The notes under the pieces were generated by a model. The model was not told the origin of the DNA and did not search any database. It saw only the letters and a program-made list of their open reading frames with translations. The position numbers were made by a program, and so were the translations under genes. Below, piece by piece: positions 54,521-62,938 of a DNA stretch of 64,000 bases. Within the stretch, counting starts at the first letter, position 1. Each line of letters begins with the position of its first letter. Source of the stretch: Anaerotignum faecicola (GTDB lineage: Bacteria > Bacillota > Clostridia > Lachnospirales > Anaerotignaceae); NCBI GenBank assembly GCA_024460105.1, contig JANFXS010000006.1:124001-188000 (forward strand). The letters run 5' to 3'.

Positions 54521-54934
54521 ATGAGAGAGAACCCATATAAACAACTGCCGCCCATAGAGCGCAGGCAGGACGGTTCCCTTTATCGCATGACACCGGCACA
54601 GAGGAAACAGGCAAACGCCCTGATCCGCCGGGAGTGCTGCTGTTATGAGGACGGGAACTGTATGCTCCTTGACGATGGGGACACCCACACCTGCCCCCAG
54701 ACCATTTCTTTCTCGGTCTGCTGTGAGTGGTTCCGCTGGTCGGTCTTGCCGCAAATCGGGACGCTGGAAGCGGAGATTTTCCGGGATAAGGAGCTAAAAC
54801 GCTGTGCGGTCTGCGGCAGAGTGTTCGTCCCAAAGTCCAACCGGGCGAAATACTGTCCCGACTGCGCCGCCAGAGTTCACAGGCGGCAGAAAACAGAAAG
54901 TGAACGGAAAAGGAGGTCTTGTGTGGACAGTTAG
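54521..54934 (+). CDS. Cysteine-rich protein of mobilizable elements
   Basis: A 137-aa protein. Cys clusters ECCCYEDGNC and FSVCCEW, and a zinc knuckle CAVCGRVF...YCPDC near the C-terminus, as in the Cys-rich VLP-domain proteins of CTn/Tn4451-type elements. ATG 54521 has GGAGGG 5 nt upstream; an earlier ATG at 54347 lacks a site. May assist DNA processing; unproven. Confidence 0.75.
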   Translation: MRENPYKQLPPIERRQDGSLYRMTPAQRKQANALIRRECCCYEDGNCMLLDDGDTHTCPQTISFSVCCEWFRWSVLPQIGTLEAEIFRDKELKRCAVCGRVFVPKSNRAKYCPDCAARVHRRQKTESERKRRSCVDS

Positions 54935-55047
54935 GGGCTGAAAAGTCCTTGATTTACAAGGCTTTGCAAGCACAGAACAGGGGGTAGGCAATAGGAAACT
55001 ACCGTCTGTCCCCGGAAACAGGCTTCTAACCGTCCACAAAACACGAT

Positions 55048-55443
55048 ATGACAAACACCATTTATATCCATCAGCCGGAAAAGGCGGTCAGCTTTACCCG
55101 GCTTCCCAATTTCCTTTTTGAAGCCCCCACATTCACGCCACTGTCCAACGAAGCAAAGGTACTGTACGCCTTTATCCTGCGCCGGACAGACCTGTCCCGG
55201 AAAAACGGCTGGGCGGACGAATATGGGCGCATTTACCTCTACTATCCCATCAACGAGGTAGTGGAGCTGCTCCACTGCGGACGGCAGAAAGCGGTCAACA
55301 CCCTGCGGGAACTGCAATACGCCGGACTGGTGGAAATCCAGAAGCAGGGCTGTGGAAAACCCAACCGTATTTACCCAAAATCCTACGAAGCGGTTCCAAA
55401 CACCGACTTCAAGAAATCCGGTTATGGAACGCCGGAGGACTGA
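55048..55443 (+). CDS. RepA_N-domain replication initiator-like protein
   Basis: A 131-aa protein of the RepA N-terminal type: FTRLPNFLFEAPTFTPLSNEAKVLYAFILRRTDLSRKNGWADEYGRIYLYYPI followed by winged-helix VVELLHCGRQKAVNTLRELQ. Only the N-terminal domain is present; full RepA is twice as long. Typical for mobilizable elements, where it may start replication after excision. Lies 113 nt after the Cys-rich gene. Confidence 0.85.
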   Translation: MTNTIYIHQPEKAVSFTRLPNFLFEAPTFTPLSNEAKVLYAFILRRTDLSRKNGWADEYGRIYLYYPINEVVELLHCGRQKAVNTLRELQYAGLVEIQKQGCGKPNRIYPKSYEAVPNTDFKKSGYGTPED

Positions 55444-55628
55444 AAACCGCACTCCACAAGTACGATAATCAATCCTCTTGAAGTACGAAAACCGGACGGT
55501 ATATAGAAATACAGAGATTAAAACGATTTTATTTATATCTTATCCATTCCTATCCTATCTGAGATATTTTCTGCGGGATTTTCCTGTGGAAAAGTCCCGG
55601 AAAGGAACGGAATGGGGAAAGGAGTTTC
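55444..55628 (+). promoter_or_regulatory. Candidate oriT region before mob
   Basis: Between rep and relaxase, an inverted repeat GGGATTTTCC/GGAAAAGTCCC (55575-55598, one bulge) and two AAGTACGA motifs. MobV relaxases usually nick just upstream of their own gene. Assignment is positional. Confidence 0.45.
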
Positions 55629-56570
55629 ATGGCACAACACGCAATTTTGCGATTTGAAAAACACAAGGGCAATCCGGCAAGACCGCTGGAAGCCCATCAC
55701 GAACGGCAAAAGGAACAGTACGCCAGCAATCCTGACATTGACACCAGCCGGAGCAAGTACAACTTCCATATCGTTAAGCCAGAGGGCAGATACTACCACT
55801 TCATTAAAAGCCGCATTGAACAAGCTGGCTGCCGCACCCGCAGGGACAGCACCCGGTTTGTGGATACGCTGATTACCGCCAGCCCGGAATTTTTTAAGAA
55901 GAAGTCCCCAAAGGAGATACAGGAATTTTTCCAGAGGGCGGCTGATTTCTTAATCGGGCGGGTAGGGAAAGAAAATATCGTGTCGGCGGTGGTACACATG
56001 GACGAGAAAACGCCCCACCTGCATTTGGTCTTTGTCCCGCTGACAGAGGACAACCGCCTGTGTGCAAAGGAGATTATCGGGAATAGAGCCAACCTCACAA
56101 AATGGCAGGACGATTTTCACGCCTATATGGTGGAGAAATATCGCGACTTGGAGCGTGGGGAAAGTGCCAGCAAGACAGGCAGGAAGCATATCCCCACCCG
56201 TCTGTTCAAGCAGGCGGTCAATCTCTCCAAACAGGCAAGAGCCATTGAAGCCACGCTGGACGGTATTACCCCGTTCAATGCCGGAAAGAAGAAAGAGGAA
56301 GCCCTCTCCCTGCTGAAAAAGTGGTTTCCGCAGATGGAGAACTTCTCCGGGCAGCTCAAAAAATACAAGGTCACGATAAACGACCTTTTAGCAGAAAATG
56401 AACAGTTGGAAGCCAGAGCCAAAGCCAGTGAAAAAGGCAAGATGAAAGATACGATGGAACGGGCAAAGCTGAAAAGCGAACTGGACGATTTACAGCGGCT
56501 GGTTGACCGTATCCCGCCGGATATACTGGCGGAACTGAAACGGCAGCAGCGGCACACAAGGGAACGGTGA
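55629..56570 (+). CDS. MobV-family relaxase (TnpZ-like)
   Basis: A 313-aa relaxase. Motif I at NFHIVK (45-50), metal motif HMDEKTPHLHLVFVP (123-137), as in Pre/Mob proteins. Shorter than plasmid Mob (about 400 aa) but similar to Tn4451 TnpZ. Nicks oriT so a helper conjugation system can move the element. GGAGTTTC ribosome site. Confidence 0.93.
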   Translation: MAQHAILRFEKHKGNPARPLEAHHERQKEQYASNPDIDTSRSKYNFHIVKPEGRYYHFIKSRIEQAGCRTRRDSTRFVDTLITASPEFFKKKSPKEIQEFFQRAADFLIGRVGKENIVSAVVHMDEKTPHLHLVFVPLTEDNRLCAKEIIGNRANLTKWQDDFHAYMVEKYRDLERGESASKTGRKHIPTRLFKQAVNLSKQARAIEATLDGITPFNAGKKKEEALSLLKKWFPQMENFSGQLKKYKVTINDLLAENEQLEARAKASEKGKMKDTMERAKLKSELDDLQRLVDRIPPDILAELKRQQRHTRER

Positions 56571-56640
56571 TTGATGACAGAAAACATTTCACGCCGCAGT
56601 ATGGCGGCACTGCACTTTGAAAATTAAATACGGAGGTACT

Positions 56641-56832
56641 ATGGAGCATATCAGATACAAGAAAGAAACAGAAGTCGTGACTTTTCAGGGAAAGGAAATC
56701 ACGCTGGAAAATCTCTCCCCGGTGTTCACGCCGGAGCAGGAAGCGGCAAAACGCCGGGAGCTGGAACAGCAGCTTTATGAGGTGTTCCGCAAGTATGCCA
56801 ACAAACGGCAGAGTGAGGAAGCCGGGTCATAA
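56641..56832 (+). CDS. Small TnpW-like protein
   Basis: A 63-aa charged protein with GGAGGT 7 nt before ATG 56641. Middle HEIRYKKETEVVTFQGKEITLEN-like start (HIRYKKETEVVTFQGKEI) and a Glu/Arg-rich helix. Sits between relaxase and recombinase, the place of TnpW in Tn4451, whose function is not required for transposition. Identity by position and size only. Confidence 0.55.
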   Translation: MEHIRYKKETEVVTFQGKEITLENLSPVFTPEQEAAKRRELEQQLYEVFRKYANKRQSEEAGS

Positions 56833-56926
56833 GGTTTTCCGAAGTCATCGTTGATTTGCGGGGCTGCTGACGGTATAATAAAGGTGTCAGCAGCTCCGTT
56901 TCTTTTTTAAGAAAAGGAGCGACAAT

Positions 56927-58423
56927 ATGAACAATCGAATAGACGCAATCTATGCAAGACAATCGGTGGACAAAAAGGACAGCATTTCCATTGAAAGCCA
57001 GATTGAATTTTGCAAATACGAGTTGAAAGGCGGTAACTGCAAGGAATACACAGACAAAGGGTACAGCGGCAAGAACACAGACCGTCCGAAGTTTCAAGAA
57101 CTGGTGCGGGACATCAAGCGGAGCTTGATTGCAAAAGTCGTGGTTTACAAACTCGACCGTATCAGCCGTTCCATTCTGGACTTCGCAAACATGATGGAGC
57201 TGTTCCAGCAGTACAATGTAGAGTTTGTGTCCTCTACGGAAAAGTTTGATACCTCCACCCCGATGGGGCGGGCGATGTTGAATATCTGTATTGTGTTCGC
57301 CCAGCTTGAAAGGGAAACCATACAGAAGCGGGTAGCCGATGCCTACTACTCCAGAAGCCTAAAGGGTTTTCGCATGGGCGGCAAGGCTCCCTATGGATTT
57401 CACACGGAGCCAATCAAGATAGATGGTATCAACACAAAGAAGTTAGTGGAAAATCCCGAAGAAGCGGAACAGGTCAAGCTGATGTTTGAAATGTATGCCG
57501 AGCCGGGAACTTCCTATGGCGATATTGTTCGGCATTTTGCGGAGCATGGTATTAAGGATTTTTCCCGTCCGGCACTCGCAAACATTTTATGCAATCCCAT
57601 TTATGTCAAAGCAGACCTTGATATTTATGAGTTTTTCAAAAGTCAAGGTACGGTTATTGTCAATGACGCCGCTGACTTTACTGGAATGAACGGGTGCTAC
57701 TTCTATCGCGGTCGGGGAATGAAAGGCGACACCAAACACAATCTGCAAGGGCATACGCTGGTTATGGCTCCCAGTGAGGGCTTGGTTTCTTCTGAACTGT
57801 GGCTGAAATGCCGAAAGAAGATTTTAGCCAATGCCAGTTATCAGGCGGGACGAAAAGCGGTCAATACTTGGCTGGCTGGGAAAATCAAATGCGGCAGGTG
57901 CCAGAAAGCGTTAAAAGCCGAGGGCAGTTATGGGCGGTGGTACTTCCGTTGCAGCAAGCGTTCCGATAACAAAAGCTGTGAGGGCGCAGGGACGCTCCGT
58001 ATTCCCGATACGGAAGCTGTTATCTATGCCGCTATGGTAAAAAAGCTAAAACCGTTCCAGACCATCAAGGGACGAAAAAATGCCTTGAAGTCCAATCCGA
58101 AGCTGACTGCCCTGCAAGTGGAACTCGCACAAGTCCAGCATGAAATTGAAACGCTCATTGACACACTAACCGGGGCAAATCCCGTCCTGCTCTCCTATGT
58201 GAACAGCAAGATTGAAGAACTGGACGGACGCAAGCAGGAGCTTGTCAAAAAGATAGCGGAGTTGAGTGTGGATACCATCAGCCCGGAACAGGTCAAAGAA
58301 ATTTCCGGCTATCTGGACACATGGGAAGAAGTGAACTTTGACGATAAGCGGCGGGTGGTGGATTTGATGATTTCCGCAATTTACGCCACAAGCGAAAGTA
58401 TCAACATCGTTTGGAAGATATGA
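56927..58423 (+). CDS. Large serine recombinase (TnpX/TndX-like)
   Basis: A 498-aa integrase/transposase. Catalytic Ser13 in YARQSVDKK, resolvase core (1-150), recombinase domain (about 170-270), zinc ribbon KCGRCQKALKAEGSYGRWYFRC (about 320-345), coiled coil (about 395-430). Its stop is 31 nt before the right terminal repeat. Excises the element as a circle and reinserts it; no second protein needed in the family. GGAGCGAC ribosome site. Confidence 0.95.
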   Translation: MNNRIDAIYARQSVDKKDSISIESQIEFCKYELKGGNCKEYTDKGYSGKNTDRPKFQELVRDIKRSLIAKVVVYKLDRISRSILDFANMMELFQQYNVEFVSSTEKFDTSTPMGRAMLNICIVFAQLERETIQKRVADAYYSRSLKGFRMGGKAPYGFHTEPIKIDGINTKKLVENPEEAEQVKLMFEMYAEPGTSYGDIVRHFAEHGIKDFSRPALANILCNPIYVKADLDIYEFFKSQGTVIVNDAADFTGMNGCYFYRGRGMKGDTKHNLQGHTLVMAPSEGLVSSELWLKCRKKILANASYQAGRKAVNTWLAGKIKCGRCQKALKAEGSYGRWYFRCSKRSDNKSCEGAGTLRIPDTEAVIYAAMVKKLKPFQTIKGRKNALKSNPKLTALQVELAQVQHEIETLIDTLTGANPVLLSYVNSKIEELDGRKQELVKKIAELSVDTISPEQVKEISGYLDTWEEVNFDDKRRVVDLMISAIYATSESINIVWKI

Positions 58424-58470
58424 CGGCGCATAAGCGCCGCCATACAACGCAACCTTTCGCCCTTTGTAAA

Positions 58471-58701
58471 CTAAGCTACACTGTATTTATGTGGTATACT
58501 TACTAACATATGGATATGATCCAACATAAGATGACCTTCTATAATCTCTACTCACTTGTATGCACAAAGCTATTTCAAAATATCTCTTATACTTTCTTTG
58601 TATTGATTATAAATTATTTTTCGTATATACTTAGGAGTAAAGACAATATGGTACTTACACATCCATTTTGTATGTGCTAAATCGTTGGTCTTATTGGCCA
58701 T
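58471..58701 (-). pseudogene. tnpA: IS200/IS605 tnpA, N-terminal half
   Basis: ATG at 58701 opens MANKTNDLAHTKWMCKYHIVFTPKY, the standard IS200 transposase N-terminus. A frameshift then shifts reading to RKIIYNQYKESIRDI; two in-frame stops (TAG, TGA) follow, then HLMLDHIHMLVSIP with the HUH motif. Truncated at the transposon terminal repeat. Confidence 0.85.
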
Positions 58702-58811
58702 TTCAATCACCTTTCCTTTCTATAGTAGTGGCTTGGACGCCTCTATTATACATCGGAAAGGTGATTGTGCTATAAGCGCTTGCCCACCACCCGCATAGCA
58801 AGTGGTTTTAT

Positions 58812-58862
58812 GTTTCGGGCATTTCCATTTTTCATGTTCCGAAAAATGGAAATGCCCGAAAC
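58812..58862. repeat. Perfect 21-bp hairpin beside the insertion sequence
   Basis: GTTTCGGGCATTTCCATTTT and following T (58812-58832) pairs perfectly with 58842-58862 around a 9-nt loop. No T-run follows. Lies between the IS200 end and the dctP terminator. Confidence 0.85.
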
Positions 58863-58880
58863 AGGCTAAAGCCCAGAAAT

Positions 58881-58910
58881 AAAAAAACGCCGGTTTTAAA
58901 CCGGCGTTTT
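58881..58910 (-). terminator. Terminator of the dctP-like gene
   Basis: AAAACGCCGGTTT pairs with AAACCGGCGTTTT; T-tract on the minus strand after the stop of the leftward gene. Confidence 0.85.
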
Positions 58911-58931
58911 GAAATATACGATTGAAGTTAA

Positions 58932-60104
58932 TTATTCAGCTGCTGCTTCATCAGCTGCCGCGTCATCAGCAGGAGCTTCTTCCGGTGCTGTTTCGTCAGC
59001 AGCATCAGAACCCGAGCCTACAGAAGCGATTACTTCTTCAACTCTAGCGTAGATTTCAGGTGAAACAAAGCCAGCGCCTTCTTTAACATAATCTGTGTAG
59101 ATAGATGCTGTTGCTTCTTTGAAAGCAGCTTTTTCAGGGTAGTTAGCTACCATGCCTCTTTCTTCAAGAGCTTTAAGGCCTTCTTCTGTCTGAATGTCAA
59201 TCTGTTCCCTCTGGTAAGGAACTGCTTCGTCAGCAGCTTCCTGAAGAGCTGTCTGGTATTCAGCAGGAAGAGCTTCAAAATAATCTTTAGCTACGAATAC
59301 AGGAGCTGGGCTGTAAAGGTGGCCTGTCATTGAAATATATTTCTGAACTTCATCAAATTTGTTTGTTTCAATAATTGGAACAGGGTTTTCCTGCGCGTCG
59401 ATTGTACCCTGCTGTAAAGCTGTGAAAACCTCGCCCATAGCCATAGGAGTAGGGTCTGCGCCCATTACTGAGAAAGCAGCCATATGCATTGGGTTTTCCA
59501 TTGTCCTGATTTTAACGCCTTTAAGGTCTTCAGGTTTTTCGATTGGACCTTTGTTGTTTGTAACATTCCTGAACCCATTTTCAAACCAAGCAAGACCAAC
59601 AAGGCCCTGTTCGTCAACTGAGTGAAGGATTTCAGTACCAACTTCGCTGTCCATAACCGCACGGGCAATTTCAGTTGTTTCAAAAATAAACGGAAGGTCA
59701 AATACTAAGAACATATCTGTGAAACCTGAAAGAGGAGCTGTTGAAACACAAGTCATCTGAACTGTGCCAAGCTGAAGTCCTTCGATAAGGTCACGTTCGC
59801 CGCCGAGCTGTGAGTTTCCGAAAACGTCAAGAGTAACTGCTCCGCCTGTTTTTTCAGATAATAACTCGCTTAATTTAACCAAACCTAAATTATAAGGATG
59901 CGCATCAGGTGTTGTTGTACCTGAAATCATTGCATATTCGCCTTCTGCAGCCGCACCGGCGTCAGCGCCTTCAGTGCTTTCTGTGCCTTCGGTTGCTTCT
60001 GTACCCTCGGCAGGCGTTTCGGCAGGTTTATCACCGCCACAGCCTGAAAGTACAGCCGCACACATAATTGCAGCTAATGCTGTTGATAAAACTCTCTTTT
60101 TCAT
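58932..60104 (-). CDS. TRAP-type solute-binding protein (DctP family)
   Basis: A 390-aa lipoprotein: signal with lipobox LSGC, an Ala/Glu/Thr-rich linker (about 25-55), then a DctP domain (about 56-360): TPDAHPYNLGLVKLSEL, FGNSQLGGERD, DLKGVKIRTMENPMHMAA with the Arg that clamps the carboxylate, and GEVFTALQQGTIDAQENP. A second acidic Ala/Asp/Glu tail ends it. The binding protein works with DctQM membrane subunits; none are nearby, and its terminator follows immediately. AAGGAGGA ribosome site. Confidence 0.92.
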   Translation of the reverse strand: MKKRVLSTALAAIMCAAVLSGCGGDKPAETPAEGTEATEGTESTEGADAGAAAEGEYAMISGTTTPDAHPYNLGLVKLSELLSEKTGGAVTLDVFGNSQLGGERDLIEGLQLGTVQMTCVSTAPLSGFTDMFLVFDLPFIFETTEIARAVMDSEVGTEILHSVDEQGLVGLAWFENGFRNVTNNKGPIEKPEDLKGVKIRTMENPMHMAAFSVMGADPTPMAMGEVFTALQQGTIDAQENPVPIIETNKFDEVQKYISMTGHLYSPAPVFVAKDYFEALPAEYQTALQEAADEAVPYQREQIDIQTEEGLKALEERGMVANYPEKAAFKEATASIYTDYVKEGAGFVSPEIYARVEEVIASVGSGSDAADETAPEEAPADDAAADEAAAE

Positions 60105-60126
60105 AAATAATCCTCCTTGTTTGCAT

Positions 60127-60150
60127 GTGGTAAATTCTCTTATGTACCAC
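60127..60150. promoter_or_regulatory. Operator-like dyad before dctP-like gene
   Basis: GTGGTA (60127-60132) and TACCAC (60145-60150), 12-nt spacer, between promoter and start. Confidence 0.4.
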
Positions 60151-60211
60151 TAATAGGTTGTAAAATTACTGTTAAAAAACTGTAATAAGCTTTTAACATT
60201 AACGCTTTGAT

Positions 60212-60241
60212 AATGTAACACAACTTTAGGCAAGGTGTCAA
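60212..60241 (-). promoter_or_regulatory. Probable promoter of the dctP-like gene
   Basis: TTGACA on the minus strand (60241-60236), 17-18 nt spacer, TACATT -10 (60217-60212). Good -35, weaker -10. Confidence 0.5.
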
Positions 60242-61170
60242 GTATTACGGATATGTTTTAAATAATACTTTTTTTTGCTGTTTAATAGTTATAAGTAATA
60301 AAAAATATTGAAGTTTTATATAAAAAATATAGTTTATTACTAAAATTGGGAATTATGTTTGTCAATACGAACATTTTTTTTGTATTATTTAACAATTTTT
60401 TAACAAGAAAATTAATACATAAAACATATTTTGAATTTCATTAAAACGCATCAAAACTATAAGGTTTGTTAAGCGCAGGTAAATTATTTGAGAAGGAATA
60501 GCAGAATAAGCGTCAGCGATATTTAATTATATTTAATTAAGTAAGAAATGTATAGTTTGAAATTTAAATTTAAAAATATAAAACCGTTAATGCGTTTGAC
60601 AGGCATTATTAGTTTAAGCAAACTAACGCTGTTTCAAACAACAGCACAGTGCCGCATGAAGTTGTATTAATGGATTGTCTTAAACAAAATTTTAAAAATA
60701 AAAAAAAGAACGCTAAGGGTGGACGTTCTTTTTTCGAGGAGTGGATTTTTATGGTTGAGAGTTTTAGCAATTAAAAATCCATTCATGCTGTTTGTTTATG
60801 CGAAAAGGAATAAGGGAGTTGCCTTTTCTTAAACAAGATTAATACTAATCCTTATAACAGCATAATTAATTTAGCATGTAAAAGTGAATATGTCAATATC
60901 GTCAAAAGTTTTGGTCAGGCCGTCAAAAATATATAGTTTGCATAAAATTAATTATATATTTTCTGAAATATTATTAAAAAAATATAAATTATTTTTTATT
61001 ATTTTACAAATATTTGAATTAAGATATAATAAAATATCAGATTTAGATTTATTTTGAGGTCAAGATTTGTTAATTTTAAAACATATACTATTAAATTATT
61101 TGATATGTCCGAAACATAAAGTAAGATGGGAATTCAAATAAATGTACTGTGAAAAGGAGATAAAAATAAT
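60242..61170. other. Long AT-rich gene-poor region
   Basis: No gene over 50 codons with coding character. Contains TAGTTT/AAACTA palindrome (60610-60625), the terminator at 60702-60734 and a GAAAAGG/CCTTTTC hairpin (60802-60828). A small RNA could sit between, but nothing defines it. Confidence 0.4.
60702..60734. terminator. Bidirectional terminator in gene-poor region
   Basis: AAAAAAGAACG (60702-60712) pairs perfectly with CGTTCTTTTTT (60724-60734). No gene directly before it. Confidence 0.75.
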
Positions 61171-61548
61171 GTGAATGAAACAGTTATTTCAAAAGAACAA
61201 TACAATAAAAGGGAGTACGAAAGTTTTATATACGCCATATCGGGTATAAGGCGGTCGGAAATTATTTTATCTGTTAAAGAAAGTATGGAGGATTAAACTG
61301 GAGCTCTTAAATAAGAAATAAAAACGGACGGTATTAAAGCATCTCAAAGCAAATTAGAAAGAATTATACAAATAGAAGCCAAAACTACGCATCTGGCAGA
61401 TAGAGCAGGGGATAAGATGGCTGAAGCAACCGGTTTTTTAGAAGAAAATATTAGCTTGGTTATTGATGATGAAAATATAATAAACGAAAAAAATACAGGA
61501 CTGGAAAACTATCAAGGTATGGAAAATAATAATATAAGAAAAGAATAA
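61171..61548 (+). pseudogene. Decayed helical-protein gene with two in-frame stops
   Basis: From GTG 61171 (AAAGGAGA 10 nt upstream) a frame of 126 codons runs to TAA 61546 but contains TAA at 61294 and 61312. The first 41 residues and the rest are helical, with LERIIQIEAKTTHLADRAGD-like coiled-coil character. No family recognised. Recent loss is likely, since no frameshift is present. Confidence 0.55.
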
Positions 61549-61694
61549 GACAAATACTCCATAAACAAAGTATTTTATTACGTTTTAAAATATTTTTAAA
61601 TCGTTTTTGATTTAAGGATTTAAATGTATGTATTTATTTGCAGCGGCTCTGTTATTAGTCTGGTAATTATAATGTTATTTTATTTAAAAAACGG

Positions 61695-61736
61695 AAACCG
61701 GTTCTGAGTAAATGTAAATTTACAGAAACCGGTTTT
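61695..61736 (-). terminator. Terminator after deoB
   Basis: AAACCGGTT...AGTAAAT pairs with ATTTAC...AACCGGTTT with small bulges; stop of the leftward deoB gene is 7 nt away. Confidence 0.75.
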
Positions 61737-61742
61737 TTATTT

Positions 61743-62924
61743 TTATTTATTTTGTATTTCCTTTAAGAACGACGTGCCTTCAAAATCTGCACCAAGGTTT
61801 AAATAATCGCTTATTGTTTTTCCGAGATCTGAAAAAGTTTTTCTAATACCAAGATTTATGCCGGGCATTATATTCTTTCCGCACGCCAATATTGGCACAT
61901 ATTCCCTGGAATGGTCTGTGCTCGGCGTTGTAGGATCGCATCCATGGTCGGCTGTAATAAAAAGTATATCGCCGTCTTTTAAGTACGATTCTATTTCAGG
62001 AAGACGCTTGTCAAATTCTTCAAGAGCCGCGGCATAACCTTTAACGTCGTTTCGATGACCATACACCATGTCGTAGTCTACAAGGTTTGTAAACAATATG
62101 CCTTCAAAATCCTGTTGAAGGTATTCAATGGTTGCGTCAATGCCTTCGCTGTTGTTTGTCGTGTGGTTTGATTTTGTTATGCCCTGATTTTCAAAAATAT
62201 CTTCTATTTTTCCGACTGCGGCAACCGTCATTCCTTTTTCTTTTGCGTAGTCAAGTATTGTTTTTGACGTTGGCGGAAGTGAAAAGTCCTTGCGGTTTTT
62301 TGTCCTTGTGTAATTTCCGTCGGAGCCTGTAAACGGGCGGGCTATAACGCGGGCGACGCCGTATTTGCCTGTGAGTATTTTCCGTGCTTTTTTGCATATA
62401 TCATATAATTTTTCTACAGGTATTATATCCTCGTGCGCTGCAATTTGAAATACGCTGTCAGCTGATGTGTAAACAATGGGGCTTCCGTTTTTAACATGTT
62501 CATCGCCCAAAAGTTTTATTATTTCAGTGCCGGACATCGCAAAATTTCCGAGAAAGCTTAATCCTGTTTCAGCTTCAAGACTGTCGATTACTTCTGCCGG
62601 AAAACCTGTTTCGGTAAACGTCGGAAAAGGCTCTTTTGTTATGATTCCGGCTATTTCCCAGTGTCCTGTAGTTGTGTCTTTTCCTATTGAAGCCTCCGCC
62701 ATTTTTCCATAGCATCCCTTAGGCTTTTGAACTTTTCCGAGAAGTTCTATATCCTCGCCGTCTATATTCCCCAATCCGAGGGCGCAAAGGTTTTGGAGAT
62801 TAAGCGAAGGTACGGATTTTTTTATATTAACCAAAGTATTGCTGCCTTCGTCGCCGAACTTATATGCATCCGGAAGTTCGCCTATGCCTACGCTGTCTAA
62901 TACAATTATTACTGCTCTTTTCAT
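61743..62924 (-). CDS. deoB: Phosphopentomutase
   Basis: Interconverts (deoxy)ribose-1-phosphate and -5-phosphate. 393 aa of the alkaline-phosphatase fold: [19 protein letters not shown] near the start gives the metal-ligand Asp, [11 protein letters not shown] carries the phospho-acceptor Thr, and [21 protein letters not shown] near the end supplies further Mn ligands. I chose ATG 62924 with AAAGGGGA 7 nt upstream (62942 is in frame but has no site). Forms an operon with pdp. Confidence 0.97.
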   Translation of the reverse strand: MKRAVIIVLDSVGIGELPDAYKFGDEGSNTLVNIKKSVPSLNLQNLCALGLGNIDGEDIELLGKVQKPKGCYGKMAEASIGKDTTTGHWEIAGIITKEPFPTFTETGFPAEVIDSLEAETGLSFLGNFAMSGTEIIKLLGDEHVKNGSPIVYTSADSVFQIAAHEDIIPVEKLYDICKKARKILTGKYGVARVIARPFTGSDGNYTRTKNRKDFSLPPTSKTILDYAKEKGMTVAAVGKIEDIFENQGITKSNHTTNNSEGIDATIEYLQQDFEGILFTNLVDYDMVYGHRNDVKGYAAALEEFDKRLPEIESYLKDGDILFITADHGCDPTTPSTDHSREYVPILACGKNIMPGINLGIRKTFSDLGKTISDYLNLGADFEGTSFLKEIQNK

Positions 62925-62938
62925 TTTGATATCCCCTT

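Larger units (their letters stand above)
48991..58470. mobile_element. Tn4451-like mobilizable transposon
   Basis: About 9.5 kb, bounded by a perfect 16-bp inverted repeat, TTTACAAAGGGCGAAA (48991-49006) and its complement (58455-58470). It splits tnpA, which runs up to both ends. It encodes a large serine recombinase near its right end, MobV-like relaxase, RepA_N, Cys-rich and Xre proteins, the Tn4451/Tn4453 type layout. GC content and codon use differ from the host. An IS91-family element is nested in it. GTGT flanks on both sides hint at the crossover dinucleotide region. Confidence 0.88.
48605..58815 (-). mobile_element. Interrupted IS200/IS605-type insertion sequence
   Basis: Left end: CCACCCG/CGGGTGG hairpin (48612-48630), typical of IS200 termini. 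Right end: ACCAC...GTGGT-type hairpin (about 58787-58807). Between are the two halves of a decayed tnpA, read leftward, separated by the mobilizable transposon. N-half at 58471-58701, C-half at 48751-48990. Confidence 0.75.
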
